DNA of 64,000 nt from Litoribaculum gwangyangense (GCF_039543505.1 NZ_BAABJW010000001.1:1-64000), one strand, 5' to 3'; numbered from the stretch's first letter, positions 16,289 to 27,050 are shown. Made by a program: numbers and translations. Notes: generated from the sequence alone by a model not told the origin.

Positions 16289-18241
16289 CACTCTGTTTAA
16301 TTTTCTGGATAACAACATTTTTAGACCCGAATAATCTTTTACTTCTTCTAGTATATTTTTATTCGTATCTATTTTATTTTTTAAAGTTTCTTCTTGAAAT
16401 TCCTTAACTTTTTGATCTATTAAAAAACATCGTAAGCTTAAAATTGTTTCGCTTACTAACTGTGCTATGTTGTGTGATTTTTCTTTTGGAAAAATATTCA
16501 TTCTATTCCAGTTATCTAAAGCATAGCGTTCGTCTTCCATCAAAATGGTTGTAATCTCTGTTGCCATTTCACTGCTTACAATATTTATAAAGTTTTTTAG
16601 TTCAAAATCCGGATTCTGGTTTAAAGTATCAATAATAGTGTAGTACAAAGTCTTGAAATGTGGGTTTGAAAATTCCATTTCATCATCTTGTAAATCCAAA
16701 AATACCTTTTCAAAAACTTTGGCTTGATGAATAACAGGCTCTAAAACCAATTCGCCTTTTTCGTTTTCCTTTAAAACCAAATCTTCGAAATCCTCAGTTT
16801 TATTTCCATAAAGGAGCAATACTTCAATGATTTTTCGTTCTAAAACATATTGAACATCTACCTTCGTTATAGGCTTTTGGTGTTTAATTACCTCAAAGGC
16901 TTTTTGCTCTGTTTGATACTTTTTATTTTCTTCTTGAAATTCTTTTTTATTGATTTGTGCCAAAGTACTGAATAGAACTTCCTCACTAATATCCATAATT
17001 CTAGCACATTCCTGTACATAGATTTCCTTTTTAATTCTATCTGGAATTTTAGATATACTGTTTACAATATCACGTACAGTTTCAGCTTTTTTAATGGGGT
17101 CATTTTTTGACTCTTCAAATAACACCGAAGCTTTAAACTGAATGAAATCTTTAGCATTTTCCTCTAAATACATAGACAATTCTTCAAGGGTATTCTGTTT
17201 TGCAAAACTATCAGGATCTTCACCTTCTGGAAACGTACAAACCTTTACATTCATACCTTGCTCCAAAATTAAATCGATTCCTCGTAATGAAGCACGCATA
17301 CCGGCTGCATCTCCATCGAAAAGTACCGTAATGTTTTTAGTAAGTCGATTAATAAGTCTTATTTGCTCAGAGGTCAGGGCCGTACCTGATGAGGATACCA
17401 CATTTTTAATACCGGTTTGATGAAATTGAATCACATCGGTATACCCTTCAACTAAATAACAATTATCCTCCTTGGCGATGCTTTGCTTGGCATGATAGAT
17501 GCCGTAAAGCACCTTGCTTTTATGGTAAATGTCACTCTCAGGCGAGTTTACATACTTAGCAGCTTTTTTGTCGTTAATTAAAATACGTCCGCCAAAACCC
17601 AAAACGCGACCACTCATACTTTTTATGGGAAACATCACACGCCCTTTAAACCTATCAAAGCGTTTGTCTTCCTTAACTATAGTCAAACCTGTTTTCTCTA
17701 GATAATCGAGGTTATAACCTTGTTTTAAGGCTTCATCAGTAAAGGCTTGCCACTCATTAAGCGAATAACCCAAATCAAAAGATTTAATAGTTTCTTCAGT
17801 AAAACCTCGTTCTTTGAAATAGCCTAAACCGATGGATTTACCTTGGTCGGTGTGATGAAGTATTTTTTGAAAATATTTGTTCGCAAATTCACTGACTAAA
17901 TACAAGCTTTCACGCTCGTTAGCTTGTTCTTTTTGCTCATTACTTTGCTCGGTTTCTTCAACTTCTATGTTGTATTTTTTGGCAAGGTATTTTATAGCTT
18001 CTGGATACGTAAAATGTTCGTGTTCCATTAAAAAAGCAACCACATTACCTCCTTTCCCACTACTAAAATCTTTCCAGATTTGTTTTACTGGCGACACCAT
18101 AAAACTTGGGGAGCGCTCATCGGTAAAGGGGCTTAAACCTTTAAAATTACTGCCCGATTTTTTAAGTTGAACAAAATCGCCAATAACCTCCTCAACTCGG
18201 GCGGTTTCAAAAACTTGGTCTATAGTTACTGGTGATATCAA
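16283..18241 (-). CDS. dnaG: DNA primase lacking the usual zinc ligands
   Basis: Synthesises RNA primers at the replication fork. The 652-residue protein has an N-terminal CHC2-like domain, a TOPRIM core (VEGYTDV and LFDGDAAGMRA) and a C-terminal helicase-interaction region. In the CHC2 domain the four zinc ligands are replaced: LSPFTDERSPSF has Ser37 and Thr40 for Cys and His, and WKDFSSGKGGN has Asp58 and Ser61 for Cys. The rest of that domain is well conserved. I recall this as a flavobacterial trait. The start is TTG, which gives the family N-terminus. Confidence 0.95.
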   Translation of the reverse strand: MISPVTIDQVFETARVEEVIGDFVQLKKSGSNFKGLSPFTDERSPSFMVSPVKQIWKDFSSGKGGNVVAFLMEHEHFTYPEAIKYLAKKYNIEVEETEQSNEQKEQANERESLYLVSEFANKYFQKILHHTDQGKSIGLGYFKERGFTEETIKSFDLGYSLNEWQAFTDEALKQGYNLDYLEKTGLTIVKEDKRFDRFKGRVMFPIKSMSGRVLGFGGRILINDKKAAKYVNSPESDIYHKSKVLYGIYHAKQSIAKEDNCYLVEGYTDVIQFHQTGIKNVVSSSGTALTSEQIRLINRLTKNITVLFDGDAAGMRASLRGIDLILEQGMNVKVCTFPEGEDPDSFAKQNTLEELSMYLEENAKDFIQFKASVLFEESKNDPIKKAETVRDIVNSISKIPDRIKKEIYVQECARIMDISEEVLFSTLAQINKKEFQEENKKYQTEQKAFEVIKHQKPITKVDVQYVLERKIIEVLLLYGNKTEDFEDLVLKENEKGELVLEPVIHQAKVFEKVFLDLQDDEMEFSNPHFKTLYYTIIDTLNQNPDFELKNFINIVSSEMATEITTILMEDERYALDNWNRMNIFPKEKSHNIAQLVSETILSLRCFLIDQKVKEFQEETLKNKIDTNKNILEEVKDYSGLKMLLSRKLNRVL

Positions 18242-18308
18242 TGTCGAACTTTATTCAATGTAAATGTAACACAAACTATTGATTTTTTGAAATTAATCCT
18301 TAAACCAA

Positions 18309-18334
18309 AAACGATTCGTTTAATCATATCGTTT
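18309..18334. promoter_or_regulatory. Palindrome with half-site upstream of dnaG
   Basis: AAACGATTCGTTT (18309-18321) is a perfect odd palindrome. ATCGTTT (18328-18334) repeats one half. It lies 68 bases upstream of the dnaG start in a region without genes, so it could be an operator. The binding protein is unknown. Confidence 0.25.
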
Positions 18335-18351
18335 GTATTTGATCTTTAAAA

Positions 18352-18381
18352 AAAAAGCCTGTCAAAAATGACAGGCTTTTT
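18352..18381 (-). terminator. Intrinsic terminator of secDF
   Basis: A 13-bp stem (18352-18364 with 18369-18381) contains GCCTGTCA/TGACAGGC around an AAAA loop. It lies 19 bases past the secDF stop and has a T-run on the minus strand. Confidence 0.85.
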
Positions 18382-18399
18382 AAAAATAAAAAATTTGAG

Positions 18400-21393
18400 T
18401 TAGTCTTTTCTCTTCTTTTTATCTTCTAGTTTTTGTATGGAATCATACATTAAGGGGGTTGCAATAAATAACGATGAATAAGTACCTACTATAATACCTA
18501 CGATTAAAGCAAACATAAAACCTCTGATAGATTCTCCACCAAAAATAAATATGGCTAATAACACAACCAATGTGGTTGAAGAAGTGTTCAAAGTACGCCC
18601 TAAAGTACTACTTAATGATACATCCACTACACGTTCAAAATTCCAACTAGTATGCTCGTTTAAGTATTCTCTAATTCTATCAAAAACAATTACGGTATCG
18701 TTTAATGAGTAACCAATTACTGTTAATATGGCTGCAATAAATGCTTGATCTATTTCCATACTAAATGGCATGAACTTATATGTTAATGAGAATACACCCA
18801 ATACAATTAATACGTCATGGAACACGGCAGCCACAGCACCCAATGAGAATTGCCATTTTTTGAAACGAAATAAGATGTACAAGAAGACCACAATCAACGA
18901 TCCTAATATAGCCCAAAATGATGCTTGCTTAATATCATCAGCAATTGTTGGACTCACTTTATAATACTTCATTAAACCAACTGTTTTGGTGTCGGCATCA
19001 CTAATAAAATCTTCGTAAGAAACACCATCTAAATGAGATTGTAAAGCTGTGTAAAGTTGTTTTCTAATATCTTCATCAACCTCTGCACCTGTTTCGTTTA
19101 CTCTAAACTTGGTTGTAATCTTCAATTGATTGGCATCTCCAAATGTTTTAGCATCGGCGCTTCCAAAAACATCTGGCTGGGATAATACATTCGTAATTTC
19201 CGCAGCACTAACATCTTGTGTAAAACGTACTTGATACGTTCTTCCTCCAACAAAATCAACACCTTGATCTAAACTATTTGTGAACAAGGATATTAAACTT
19301 ATCAAAATTAACGTTCCAGAAATGATATAAGCTGCTTTACGTTTTCTTAAAAATTGTATGTTGATATTTCTAAATAGATTTTTAGTAATAGCTGTTGAAA
19401 AATCTAATTTACCACCTCTGTTTACATACCAATCAATTAATAATCTGGTTATGAAAATAGCAGTGAACAACGATGTGCCAATACCTATTAACAAGGTTGT
19501 TGCAAATCCTTTGATGGGTCCTGTACCAAAAATGAATAATATTAAGGCTGTTAAACCAGTTGTAATATTAGCATCTAAAATGGAAGACAAAGCATTACTA
19601 AATCCATCTTGAATGGCTTCCTTTTGCCCCTTGCCTTTGGCTATCTCTTCTCGTATACGTTCAAAAATGATGACGTTAGCATCTACCGACATACCAATGG
19701 TTAAAACAATACCTGCAATTCCGGGTAAGGTTAACACCGCTCCCAATCCTGATAAAATACCAAAGATTAACAGGATATTCAATACCATTGCTATATCAGC
19801 AAAACCACCTGCTTTTCCGTAATAAAAAATCATCCAAAATAATACCAATACTAAAGCTATCATAAAGGACATGGTTCCACTATCAATGGCTTCTTGACCT
19901 AACGATGGTCCAACAACTTCACTTTGAATAATGTCGGCTGATGCGGGCAATTTACCTGCACGTAAGACGTTTGCTAAATCTATCGCCTCATTTAACGTGA
20001 AATCTCCTGAGATAGATGAACTTCCACCAGCAATTGGCCCTGTTGTTACACCAGGTGCTGAATACACCACATCATCTAATACAATCGCTATCTGACTACC
20101 CTGAGTGAAAGCTTTGCCAGTCATTTCTTCCCAAATCTTAGCGCCTTTGGCATTCATTTGCATCGATACTTCCGATTTTCCTGTTGGCCCAAATTGATTA
20201 CGAGCATCGGTTACTACTGCGCCACTTAATTGAGGTGTATTATCTCTATTTCCTACTAAAGCATACAAATCAACTAATTCACTATCTCTTTCAGGTTTAC
20301 CAAAAACAAACTTGGTATAACGTTGTTCAGCTGGAAGTAATGACCTTACTTCGGGCATGTTTAAATAATCAAGTACTGTTTGTTTATCTTTAATTTCAAA
20401 TTTGGCAATAACTGGTCCACCAGGATAGCCTTGACCTCTTATCAAATCGAAAATTGGATTTACAGTTGCAACAGCTGTAGAGTCTGTTTCAGCATCTCCT
20501 AATAAATCGTCAATTTGAGAATCTGTAGCATTTTCCTCATCTTGAGATTCGACTTCTTCTACTTCTGGTTTGGTATCAACAATGTCTTTTAAAACTTCAT
20601 TTGCTTGAGATAAAAACGGGAAGAATTGCTCACCTTTGTAAGCATCCCAAAACTCTAATTGCGCTGTACTTTGCAGCAATCCTGTTGCTCTTTCAACGTC
20701 TTTAACACCTGGTAATTCTACCAAAATACGACCAGAGGTCCCTAAACGTTGAATGTTTGGTGAGGTTACACCAAACTCATCAATACGCTTACGTAATACT
20801 TCAAAAGCTGAAACAATTGACTCATCAATTTTTGTTGAAATGATGCTTTTTACCTCATCATCACTCATGCTGCCATCAATTTCGCCATCTAATTCTTTCG
20901 TGTAAAATATATCAGGTGATGCCAATTTGGTATCCCCTTTAATTTTATCAAAAGCAATAAAAAAATCTTCTAAATAGGTATTCTGGCTATTTTTTTGAAG
21001 TTCCGTAGCATCTTCCAAAGCTTTATTAAAAACAGGATCTTTAGTGTTATTAGCCAGTCCTTTTAAAATGTCCTTTACACTTACCTGAAGAATTACGTTT
21101 ATACCTCCTTTAAGATCCAAACCTAAATTCATCGCTTTAGCTTTCACTTCGTTGTAAGTGAATTTTGCAATACCAATATTAAAAACTGTATCGGTAGCAA
21201 TAGATTGTAAATAGTTAGCCTCTTCCTGGCTGCGTTTCGCACGATAATCATCTTCAGTATCGGCTATTTTACTCATGGCTATTTCCTCAGCCTGTTTTTC
21301 TATTTGATTTGCCTTGAATGTGAATGAAAGTTGATAAATACTTACCAAACCAAACAAAAGCGCAAATAACTTAACTAGTCCTTTATTTTGCAT
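18400..21393 (-). CDS. secDF: Protein translocase subunit SecDF (fused)
   Basis: Proton-driven inner-membrane subunit that completes Sec export by pulling on the emerging protein. The 997 residues join SecD and SecF in one chain, as usual in Bacteroidota. The SecD part begins with one membrane segment, then AMNLGLDLKGGINVILQVS and the periplasmic P1 domain. SecF starts near residue 665 with ITKNLFRNINIQFL. An acidic low-complexity insert near residues 270-310 sits inside P1. A strong promoter lies upstream and the gene ends at the 18352 terminator. Confidence 0.96.
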   Translation of the reverse strand: MQNKGLVKLFALLFGLVSIYQLSFTFKANQIEKQAEEIAMSKIADTEDDYRAKRSQEEANYLQSIATDTVFNIGIAKFTYNEVKAKAMNLGLDLKGGINVILQVSVKDILKGLANNTKDPVFNKALEDATELQKNSQNTYLEDFFIAFDKIKGDTKLASPDIFYTKELDGEIDGSMSDDEVKSIISTKIDESIVSAFEVLRKRIDEFGVTSPNIQRLGTSGRILVELPGVKDVERATGLLQSTAQLEFWDAYKGEQFFPFLSQANEVLKDIVDTKPEVEEVESQDEENATDSQIDDLLGDAETDSTAVATVNPIFDLIRGQGYPGGPVIAKFEIKDKQTVLDYLNMPEVRSLLPAEQRYTKFVFGKPERDSELVDLYALVGNRDNTPQLSGAVVTDARNQFGPTGKSEVSMQMNAKGAKIWEEMTGKAFTQGSQIAIVLDDVVYSAPGVTTGPIAGGSSSISGDFTLNEAIDLANVLRAGKLPASADIIQSEVVGPSLGQEAIDSGTMSFMIALVLVLFWMIFYYGKAGGFADIAMVLNILLIFGILSGLGAVLTLPGIAGIVLTIGMSVDANVIIFERIREEIAKGKGQKEAIQDGFSNALSSILDANITTGLTALILFIFGTGPIKGFATTLLIGIGTSLFTAIFITRLLIDWYVNRGGKLDFSTAITKNLFRNINIQFLRKRKAAYIISGTLILISLISLFTNSLDQGVDFVGGRTYQVRFTQDVSAAEITNVLSQPDVFGSADAKTFGDANQLKITTKFRVNETGAEVDEDIRKQLYTALQSHLDGVSYEDFISDADTKTVGLMKYYKVSPTIADDIKQASFWAILGSLIVVFLYILFRFKKWQFSLGAVAAVFHDVLIVLGVFSLTYKFMPFSMEIDQAFIAAILTVIGYSLNDTVIVFDRIREYLNEHTSWNFERVVDVSLSSTLGRTLNTSSTTLVVLLAIFIFGGESIRGFMFALIVGIIVGTYSSLFIATPLMYDSIQKLEDKKKRKD

Positions 21394-21430
21394 TTTTATG
21401 TTTTTTTTTAAGTCAAATTTTTAAAACGGG

Positions 21431-21462
21431 CAAATATAGAATTTACCTTAGAATCTGACAAT
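21431..21462 (-). promoter_or_regulatory. Promoter of secDF
   Basis: -7 TATATTTG (21431-21438) and -33 ATTG (21459-21462) on the minus strand are separated by 20 bases, a good Bacteroidota pair. Confidence 0.6.
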
Positions 21463-21537
21463 TTTTAAGTTGAATTAAATTTTTATGTTTTTCTATTGAT
21501 GAAGTTCTTTGGATTTTAAGCTGATTACAAAACCCAA

Positions 21538-22152
21538 TTAACAGATAGGTCCAGCTCTAACTTCGGGAATACTTTTAGAGGTATGGTTTAAGGTAAAGGC
21601 AATATTTTTGTAAGCTTCATAAGCTTGTTTTCTCAAAATATCATCATTTGTATATTCTATATTACTTATGTGTAAATAAGAATTTGGTTCAAAAAAACGA
21701 TCACTTTTAGTGTCAATTTTAACAATGTTGATGCCGTTTAAATTCCAATCAACATCATTCCCATCTTGAATTTCATAAACATCAAGATTATATGCAATCG
21801 TATCTTCATTCGATGGGAATTCATTTGAATTTTGATGGGGCGTATTAAAATCTAAAGCAAGATTTTCTTCCTTTGAAAACATCTCTTTGATACTAGCAAC
21901 ATTAGCATCACTGAAATAGGTTATTTTTAAGTTGCCGTTTTCAAATTGCTTGACCTGTATATTGTCTACACCTAAGTCTTGCAGCTGCTTTTTTATATTG
22001 TCTGTGGTATTTTGAACGTCTTCCGTAGTTACTTCTGCGTTTGTAAATTGTATTACAATTTCCTGATTAGGAAGAACAACTTGTTGTTGGGAGAAAATCC
22101 CAAACAAAGCTAATACAATAACTAAAGTACTTATGTACCATTTTTTTAACAT
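21538..22152 (-). CDS. Membrane-anchored protein resembling a SecD P1 head region
   Basis: A 204-residue protein with an uncleaved or cleaved N-terminal hydrophobic segment (residues 5-21). No enzyme motif is seen. The stretch DNIKKQLQDLGVDNIQV followed by ENGNLKITY and IKEMF resembles, by eye, the SecD segment LRKRIDEFGVTSPNIQ, SGRILVELPG and the following helix. It sits directly upstream of secDF in the same orientation but with its own -7 element only four bases before the ATG. A helper of SecDF is plausible, not shown. Confidence 0.55.
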   Translation of the reverse strand: MLKKWYISTLVIVLALFGIFSQQQVVLPNQEIVIQFTNAEVTTEDVQNTTDNIKKQLQDLGVDNIQVKQFENGNLKITYFSDANVASIKEMFSKEENLALDFNTPHQNSNEFPSNEDTIAYNLDVYEIQDGNDVDWNLNGINIVKIDTKSDRFFEPNSYLHISNIEYTNDDILRKQAYEAYKNIAFTLNHTSKSIPEVRAGPIC

Positions 22153-22156
22153 GCGC

Positions 22157-22164
22157 CAAATATA
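22157..22164 (-). promoter_or_regulatory. -7 promoter element giving a near-leaderless mRNA
   Basis: TATATTTG on the minus strand ends four bases before the ATG at 22152. The transcript would start at or next to the start codon. Confidence 0.45.
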
Positions 22165-22170
22165 AAAAAT

Positions 22171-22194
22171 AAAGACTGTATTTCTACAGTCTTT
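22171..22194 (-). terminator. Intrinsic terminator of mdh
   Basis: AAAGACTGTA pairs with TACAGTCTTT around a four-base loop, with a T-rich tail on the minus strand. The tail merges into the promoter at 22157. Confidence 0.8.
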
Positions 22195-22223
22195 CTAAAA
22201 TTATGTGATTAGTGTTTAGGTTA

Positions 22224-23150
22224 CTAAACCTCTAGTAAATCATTCGTTTTTCTAACGCCTTCTGCACTTGCTTTCATATGTGCTTTTTCAGCATCAGTTA
22301 ATTCAATATCCACAATGCGTTCGATACCATTTTTGCCTAAAATAACAGGCACGCCTATACAAATATCACTTAAACCATATTCTCCATCCAACATCGTTGA
22401 ACATGGGAACATTTTCTTTTGGTCGCAAGCTATCGCTTGAACCAAGGCACTAACAGCGGCCCCAGGTGCATACCACGCAGAAGTGCCCAATAATTTGGTT
22501 AGCGTAGCGCCTCCAACTTTGGTGTCTTCAGCCACTTGTTGTAAACGTTCTTCACTTAAAAACTCGGATACCTTTACGCTATTTCTCGTAGCATGGGAAA
22601 TTAATGGTACCATACCAGTATCGCTATGTCCTCCAATTACCATACCATCAACATCACTTATAGGCGCTTCTAAAGCTTCTGCTAAACGATATTTAAAACG
22701 TGCAGAATCCAAAGCACCACCCATACCGATGATTCTGTTTTTTGGTAAGTTGGTTGATTTGTGTGCCAAATACGTCATAGTATCCATAGGATTACTCACA
22801 ACAATAAGAACCGTGTTTGGAGAATATTCAATTAAACTTGAAGATACTGCTTTTACTATACCTGCATTGATGCCGATCAACTCTTCTCGGGTCATTCCTG
22901 GTTTTCTAGGAATTCCTGAGGTAATGACGCATATATTACTATTTGCTGTTTTACTGTAATCATTGGTGATTCCAGTTATTTTGGTATCAAACCCGTTTAA
23001 TGATGCACATTGCATTAAATCCATCGCTTTTCCTTCAGCATAACCTTCTTTGATATCTAACAATACAACTTCCGAAGCGAAATTTTTGATGGCGATATAT
23101 TCTGCACAACTGGCACCAACCGCTCCTGCTCCTACAACTGTTATTTTCAT
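22224..23150 (-). CDS. mdh: Malate dehydrogenase
   Basis: Interconverts malate and oxaloacetate with NAD in the citric acid cycle. The 308-residue protein begins MKITVVGAGAVGAS, the dinucleotide-binding motif. It continues with SGIPRKPGMTREEL (the mobile active-site loop), VVSNPMDTMTY and the catalytic GGHSDTGMVP. Its sequence is of the lactate-dehydrogenase-like, cyanobacterial/Bacteroidota type. An upstream in-frame ATG would add 15 residues ahead of the nucleotide-binding strand and is rejected. A terminator follows 30 bases after the stop. Confidence 0.96.
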   Translation of the reverse strand: MKITVVGAGAVGASCAEYIAIKNFASEVVLLDIKEGYAEGKAMDLMQCASLNGFDTKITGITNDYSKTANSNICVITSGIPRKPGMTREELIGINAGIVKAVSSSLIEYSPNTVLIVVSNPMDTMTYLAHKSTNLPKNRIIGMGGALDSARFKYRLAEALEAPISDVDGMVIGGHSDTGMVPLISHATRNSVKVSEFLSEERLQQVAEDTKVGGATLTKLLGTSAWYAPGAAVSALVQAIACDQKKMFPCSTMLDGEYGLSDICIGVPVILGKNGIERIVDIELTDAEKAHMKASAEGVRKTNDLLEV

Positions 23151-23187
23151 TTTTTTATATTTTTTAATAATTATGTTACACAATACA

Positions 23188-23223
23188 AAAATCATACATT
23201 AAAAGCATAATTTGTATGATTTT
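23188..23223. promoter_or_regulatory. 11-bp inverted repeat upstream of mdh
   Basis: AAAATCATACA (23188-23198) and TGTATGATTTT (23213-23223) are exact reverse complements 14 bases apart, 38 bases upstream of the mdh start. An operator or a leader hairpin are both possible. Confidence 0.3.
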
Positions 23224-23260
23224 AGTCATGCGAAATTACGAATTAAAATACTGTAAACGA

Positions 23261-23291
23261 AAAAAGCACTGGATTTTATCCAGTGCTTTTT
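23261..23291 (-). terminator. Intrinsic terminator of the outer-membrane protein gene
   Basis: A 14-bp perfect stem (23261-23274 with 23278-23291) containing GCACTGGAT/ATCCAGTGC around a three-base loop, with T-rich 3' side. Confidence 0.85.
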
Positions 23292-23339
23292 AAACAAAAA
23301 TTAAATATAAACTAACTAAAACTAAACAATTATATTTTA

Positions 23340-24356
23340 TTATCTAAATCCAAAATTGATACCTAAGGAATATGCATTAAATTCCGATAGATGATATTCT
23401 CCGTTAAGTCTGAAAAAACCTAATTTTAATTTGAAACCTAAAGTTCCTCTTACGGATGATATTTCACTTTTTACTGAAAATGGATCCACAATATCTTGAG
23501 AAGTCAAAACTCCATTGGTTACTCGATAGGTTCCCAATAAATCAGATTCTGATGTTCCTTGGATATAACCCAAACCACCATAAAAATTAATTACAGGTAG
23601 TTTTGTAGAAGCAATTAATTGAAATAACCAAGTGTTTACATCCGATTCCACCCTTTGATTTTCCCCGCTTACGGTTGAGGAACCTGATAAATCATAAGAA
23701 CCATCCAAACTTGTGTAAGCTACCAAGCCTGATATGGCCACTGGTAATAATTTATCTGCTGGTAACCATTTGGTAAATTCTACCTGCAAACCAGCTCCAA
23801 ACATACTTAAGGACACTTCATCAGTATCAATTTTAGGGACAAATCGTGCTTTTAATTCTATTCCTTTGCTTAACCCTAATGCTCCTTGAATAAAAGCCGT
23901 TGGCAAAAGATTAATATTTTCTGAACCTATACCATCTGGCAATTCTATTTGTTCTGTTTGATTCCCGAAAATAGGATCTTCATATTCTAGCTCAACGAAA
24001 ATTATTGGATTGTTTTCACCTAAGACAGTTGAGACCATTTGTGAACTTGGACCTTGAACAAATTGCACGTTATTGTAGTCTGCAGTATTCAAATTGAACA
24101 TTTTACTATCGTTCTTAACTTGAGCAGCATTAACCACAACAGAAATTTCAAAACCTCCAAGAGGCTTTGCATCCGCGGTATTAAACCAGTTGGCATTCAT
24201 GCTGTGCATTAAGCCATTGGTGCCTGGTGCTAAATAATCATTGGCAAAACGTTGTGCATCATCTACACCCGCCGCAAGAAGGGCATCTATATCACTTTGG
24301 GCTTTCAAAACAGTTGCCGATAAGGCCAGCAACATCAACAAAATTATCTTTTTCAT
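23340..24356 (-). CDS. Outer-membrane beta-barrel-like protein (DUF6588-like)
   Basis: A 338-residue exported protein with a clear signal peptide (residues 1-19, cleavage after VLKAQ region). Beyond it the protein shows the family start SDIDALLAAGVDDAQRFANDYLAPGTNGLMH, read in two parts here, and repeated amphipathic strands to a C-terminal aromatic (GINFGFR). It resembles an uncharacterised Bacteroidota family that I associate with DUF6588. It has its own promoter and terminator, so it is monocistronic. Function is unknown. Confidence 0.7.
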   Translation of the reverse strand: MKKIILLMLLALSATVLKAQSDIDALLAAGVDDAQRFANDYLAPGTNGLMHSMNANWFNTADAKPLGGFEISVVVNAAQVKNDSKMFNLNTADYNNVQFVQGPSSQMVSTVLGENNPIIFVELEYEDPIFGNQTEQIELPDGIGSENINLLPTAFIQGALGLSKGIELKARFVPKIDTDEVSLSMFGAGLQVEFTKWLPADKLLPVAISGLVAYTSLDGSYDLSGSSTVSGENQRVESDVNTWLFQLIASTKLPVINFYGGLGYIQGTSESDLLGTYRVTNGVLTSQDIVDPFSVKSEISSVRGTLGFKLKLGFFRLNGEYHLSEFNAYSLGINFGFR

Positions 24357-24382
24357 AAGTAGTTAATTTCAATTTGGTTTGA

Positions 24383-24413
24383 CAAACATAGGAAAAAAAA
24401 TACAATAAACAAC
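24383..24413 (-). promoter_or_regulatory. Promoter of the outer-membrane protein gene
   Basis: -7 TATGTTTG (24383-24390) and -33 GTTG (24410-24413) are 19 bases apart on the minus strand. Confidence 0.6.
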
Positions 24414-24452
24414 ACTTTATCGTAAAAAAATGCATTTCATCGTAATTTTTAT

Positions 24453-24484
24453 CAAAAAAATAGTCTTAACAAAAAAGTTAAGAC
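24453..24484 (-). terminator. Intrinsic terminator of gyrB
   Basis: GTCTTAAC and GTTAAGAC form an eight-base-pair stem around a six-base loop, followed on the minus strand by a T-rich run. Confidence 0.75.
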
Positions 24485-24510
24485 CATTTAAAATATTATT
24501 AAAAGCTGTT

Positions 24511-26463
<1,953 letters not shown>

Positions 26464-26499
26464 CTATTTTATCTTAAATTTTAGTTTCGCTATTATCAC

Positions 26500-26525
26500 A
26501 AAAAAAGATGCCTTAAAGCATCCTT
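26500..26525 (-). promoter_or_regulatory. Terminator-like hairpin at the 5' end of the gyrB leader
   Basis: On the minus strand AAGGATGC and GCATCTTT can pair (one G-U) around a six-base loop, followed by seven Ts. It starts only about five bases after the predicted transcript start and lies before the gyrB ATG. It may be an attenuator or a 5' stabilising hairpin. Confidence 0.35.
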
Positions 26526-26536
26526 GTGAATACAAA

Positions 26537-26544
26537 CAAATATA
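26537..26544 (-). promoter_or_regulatory. -7 promoter element of gyrB
   Basis: TATATTTG on the minus strand, with TTTT about 18 bases upstream as a weak -33. A transcript would start near 26531. Confidence 0.5.
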
Positions 26545-26919
26545 CGAAATTACCACCCTTTTAAAAAGCATTTTATCGACTCATTTATAAAATTATCAAC
26601 ATTTGTTAATTATTTAAAAGTGGCTTAAATCGTCTAAAAAGCACCTTAAAATTGATTTTTAAGATATTTTAGTGTTTAGAATTTGACCAAAAACCCCAAA
26701 GTTGCTTAAATCTAAAATTTTGGTGATTTTATTTTTTAACAAATACATTAAAAAACTGATTTTAGATTTCAAAAACACTTTTGGAACTTCAAAGAGAACT
26801 AATTTAACCATAACTTCAATTAATTTACAAAAGCATCAAATTAACCCCTACTTTTTTAATAATTCAATAATACGAAACAGGTTATGTAAAAAAATAGTGC
26901 TTAGTACAGTAAATCTACA

Positions 26920-26927
26920 TATATTTG
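26920..26927 (+). promoter_or_regulatory. -7 promoter element of the Asn leader / gatCAB operon
   Basis: TATATTTG matches TAnnTTTG exactly, 16 bases before the leader ATG at 26944. The -33 element is weak. The remainder of 26545-26919 is AT-rich with no gene I can support. Confidence 0.55.
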
Positions 26928-26943
26928 AACACGTAAAAGATTT

Positions 26944-26991
26944 ATGAGAAAAAATAATAACAATAACAATTTCAATAATCCTAATTTTTAG
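26944..26991 (+). CDS. Asparagine-rich leader peptide of the gatCAB-aspS operon
   Basis: A 15-codon open frame encodes MRKNNNNNNFNNPNF and stops at TAG (26989-26991). Nine of the 15 residues are Asn, six of them consecutive. It starts about ten bases after the predicted transcription start. The next downstream features are an antiterminator strand that begins in its own stop codon, an intrinsic terminator, and then genes that make Asn-tRNA. This is the classic arrangement of a leader peptide that senses charged tRNA. The peptide itself is expected to have no function. Confidence 0.8.
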   Translation: MRKNNNNNNFNNPNF

Positions 26992-27050
26992 GACAGGAAG
27001 GTTATTGTTTAAAAATATGTGAAGCCTTCCTGTACCGGAAGGCTTTTTTT
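26991..27050 (+). promoter_or_regulatory. Transcription attenuator with alternative hairpins
   Basis: Terminator: AAGCCTTCC (27022-27030) pairs with GGAAGGCTT (27037-27045) around TGTACC, followed by Ts to 27050. Antiterminator: GGACAGGAAGG (26991-27001) pairs with CCTTCCTGTACC (27025-27036), eleven base pairs with one bulged A. The two structures share 27025-27030 and cannot coexist. A ribosome finishing the leader would cover 26991-27001 and favour termination. A ribosome stalled at Asn codons would leave it free and allow read-through. A further match, AACAATAAC (26959-26967) with GTTATTGTT (27001-27009), could hold the untranslated RNA in the terminating form. Confidence 0.8.

Noticed and set aside
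26593..26601. DnaA-box-like TTATCAACA near gyrB
   Set aside because: Single site with a mismatch, no cluster, no dnaA gene and no unwinding region that stands out. Not an origin.
26702..26947. Open frame of 81 codons between gyrB and gatC
   Set aside because: It has low-complexity, AT-driven composition and no family resemblance. It runs through the promoter of the Asn leader in another frame and ends inside the leader.
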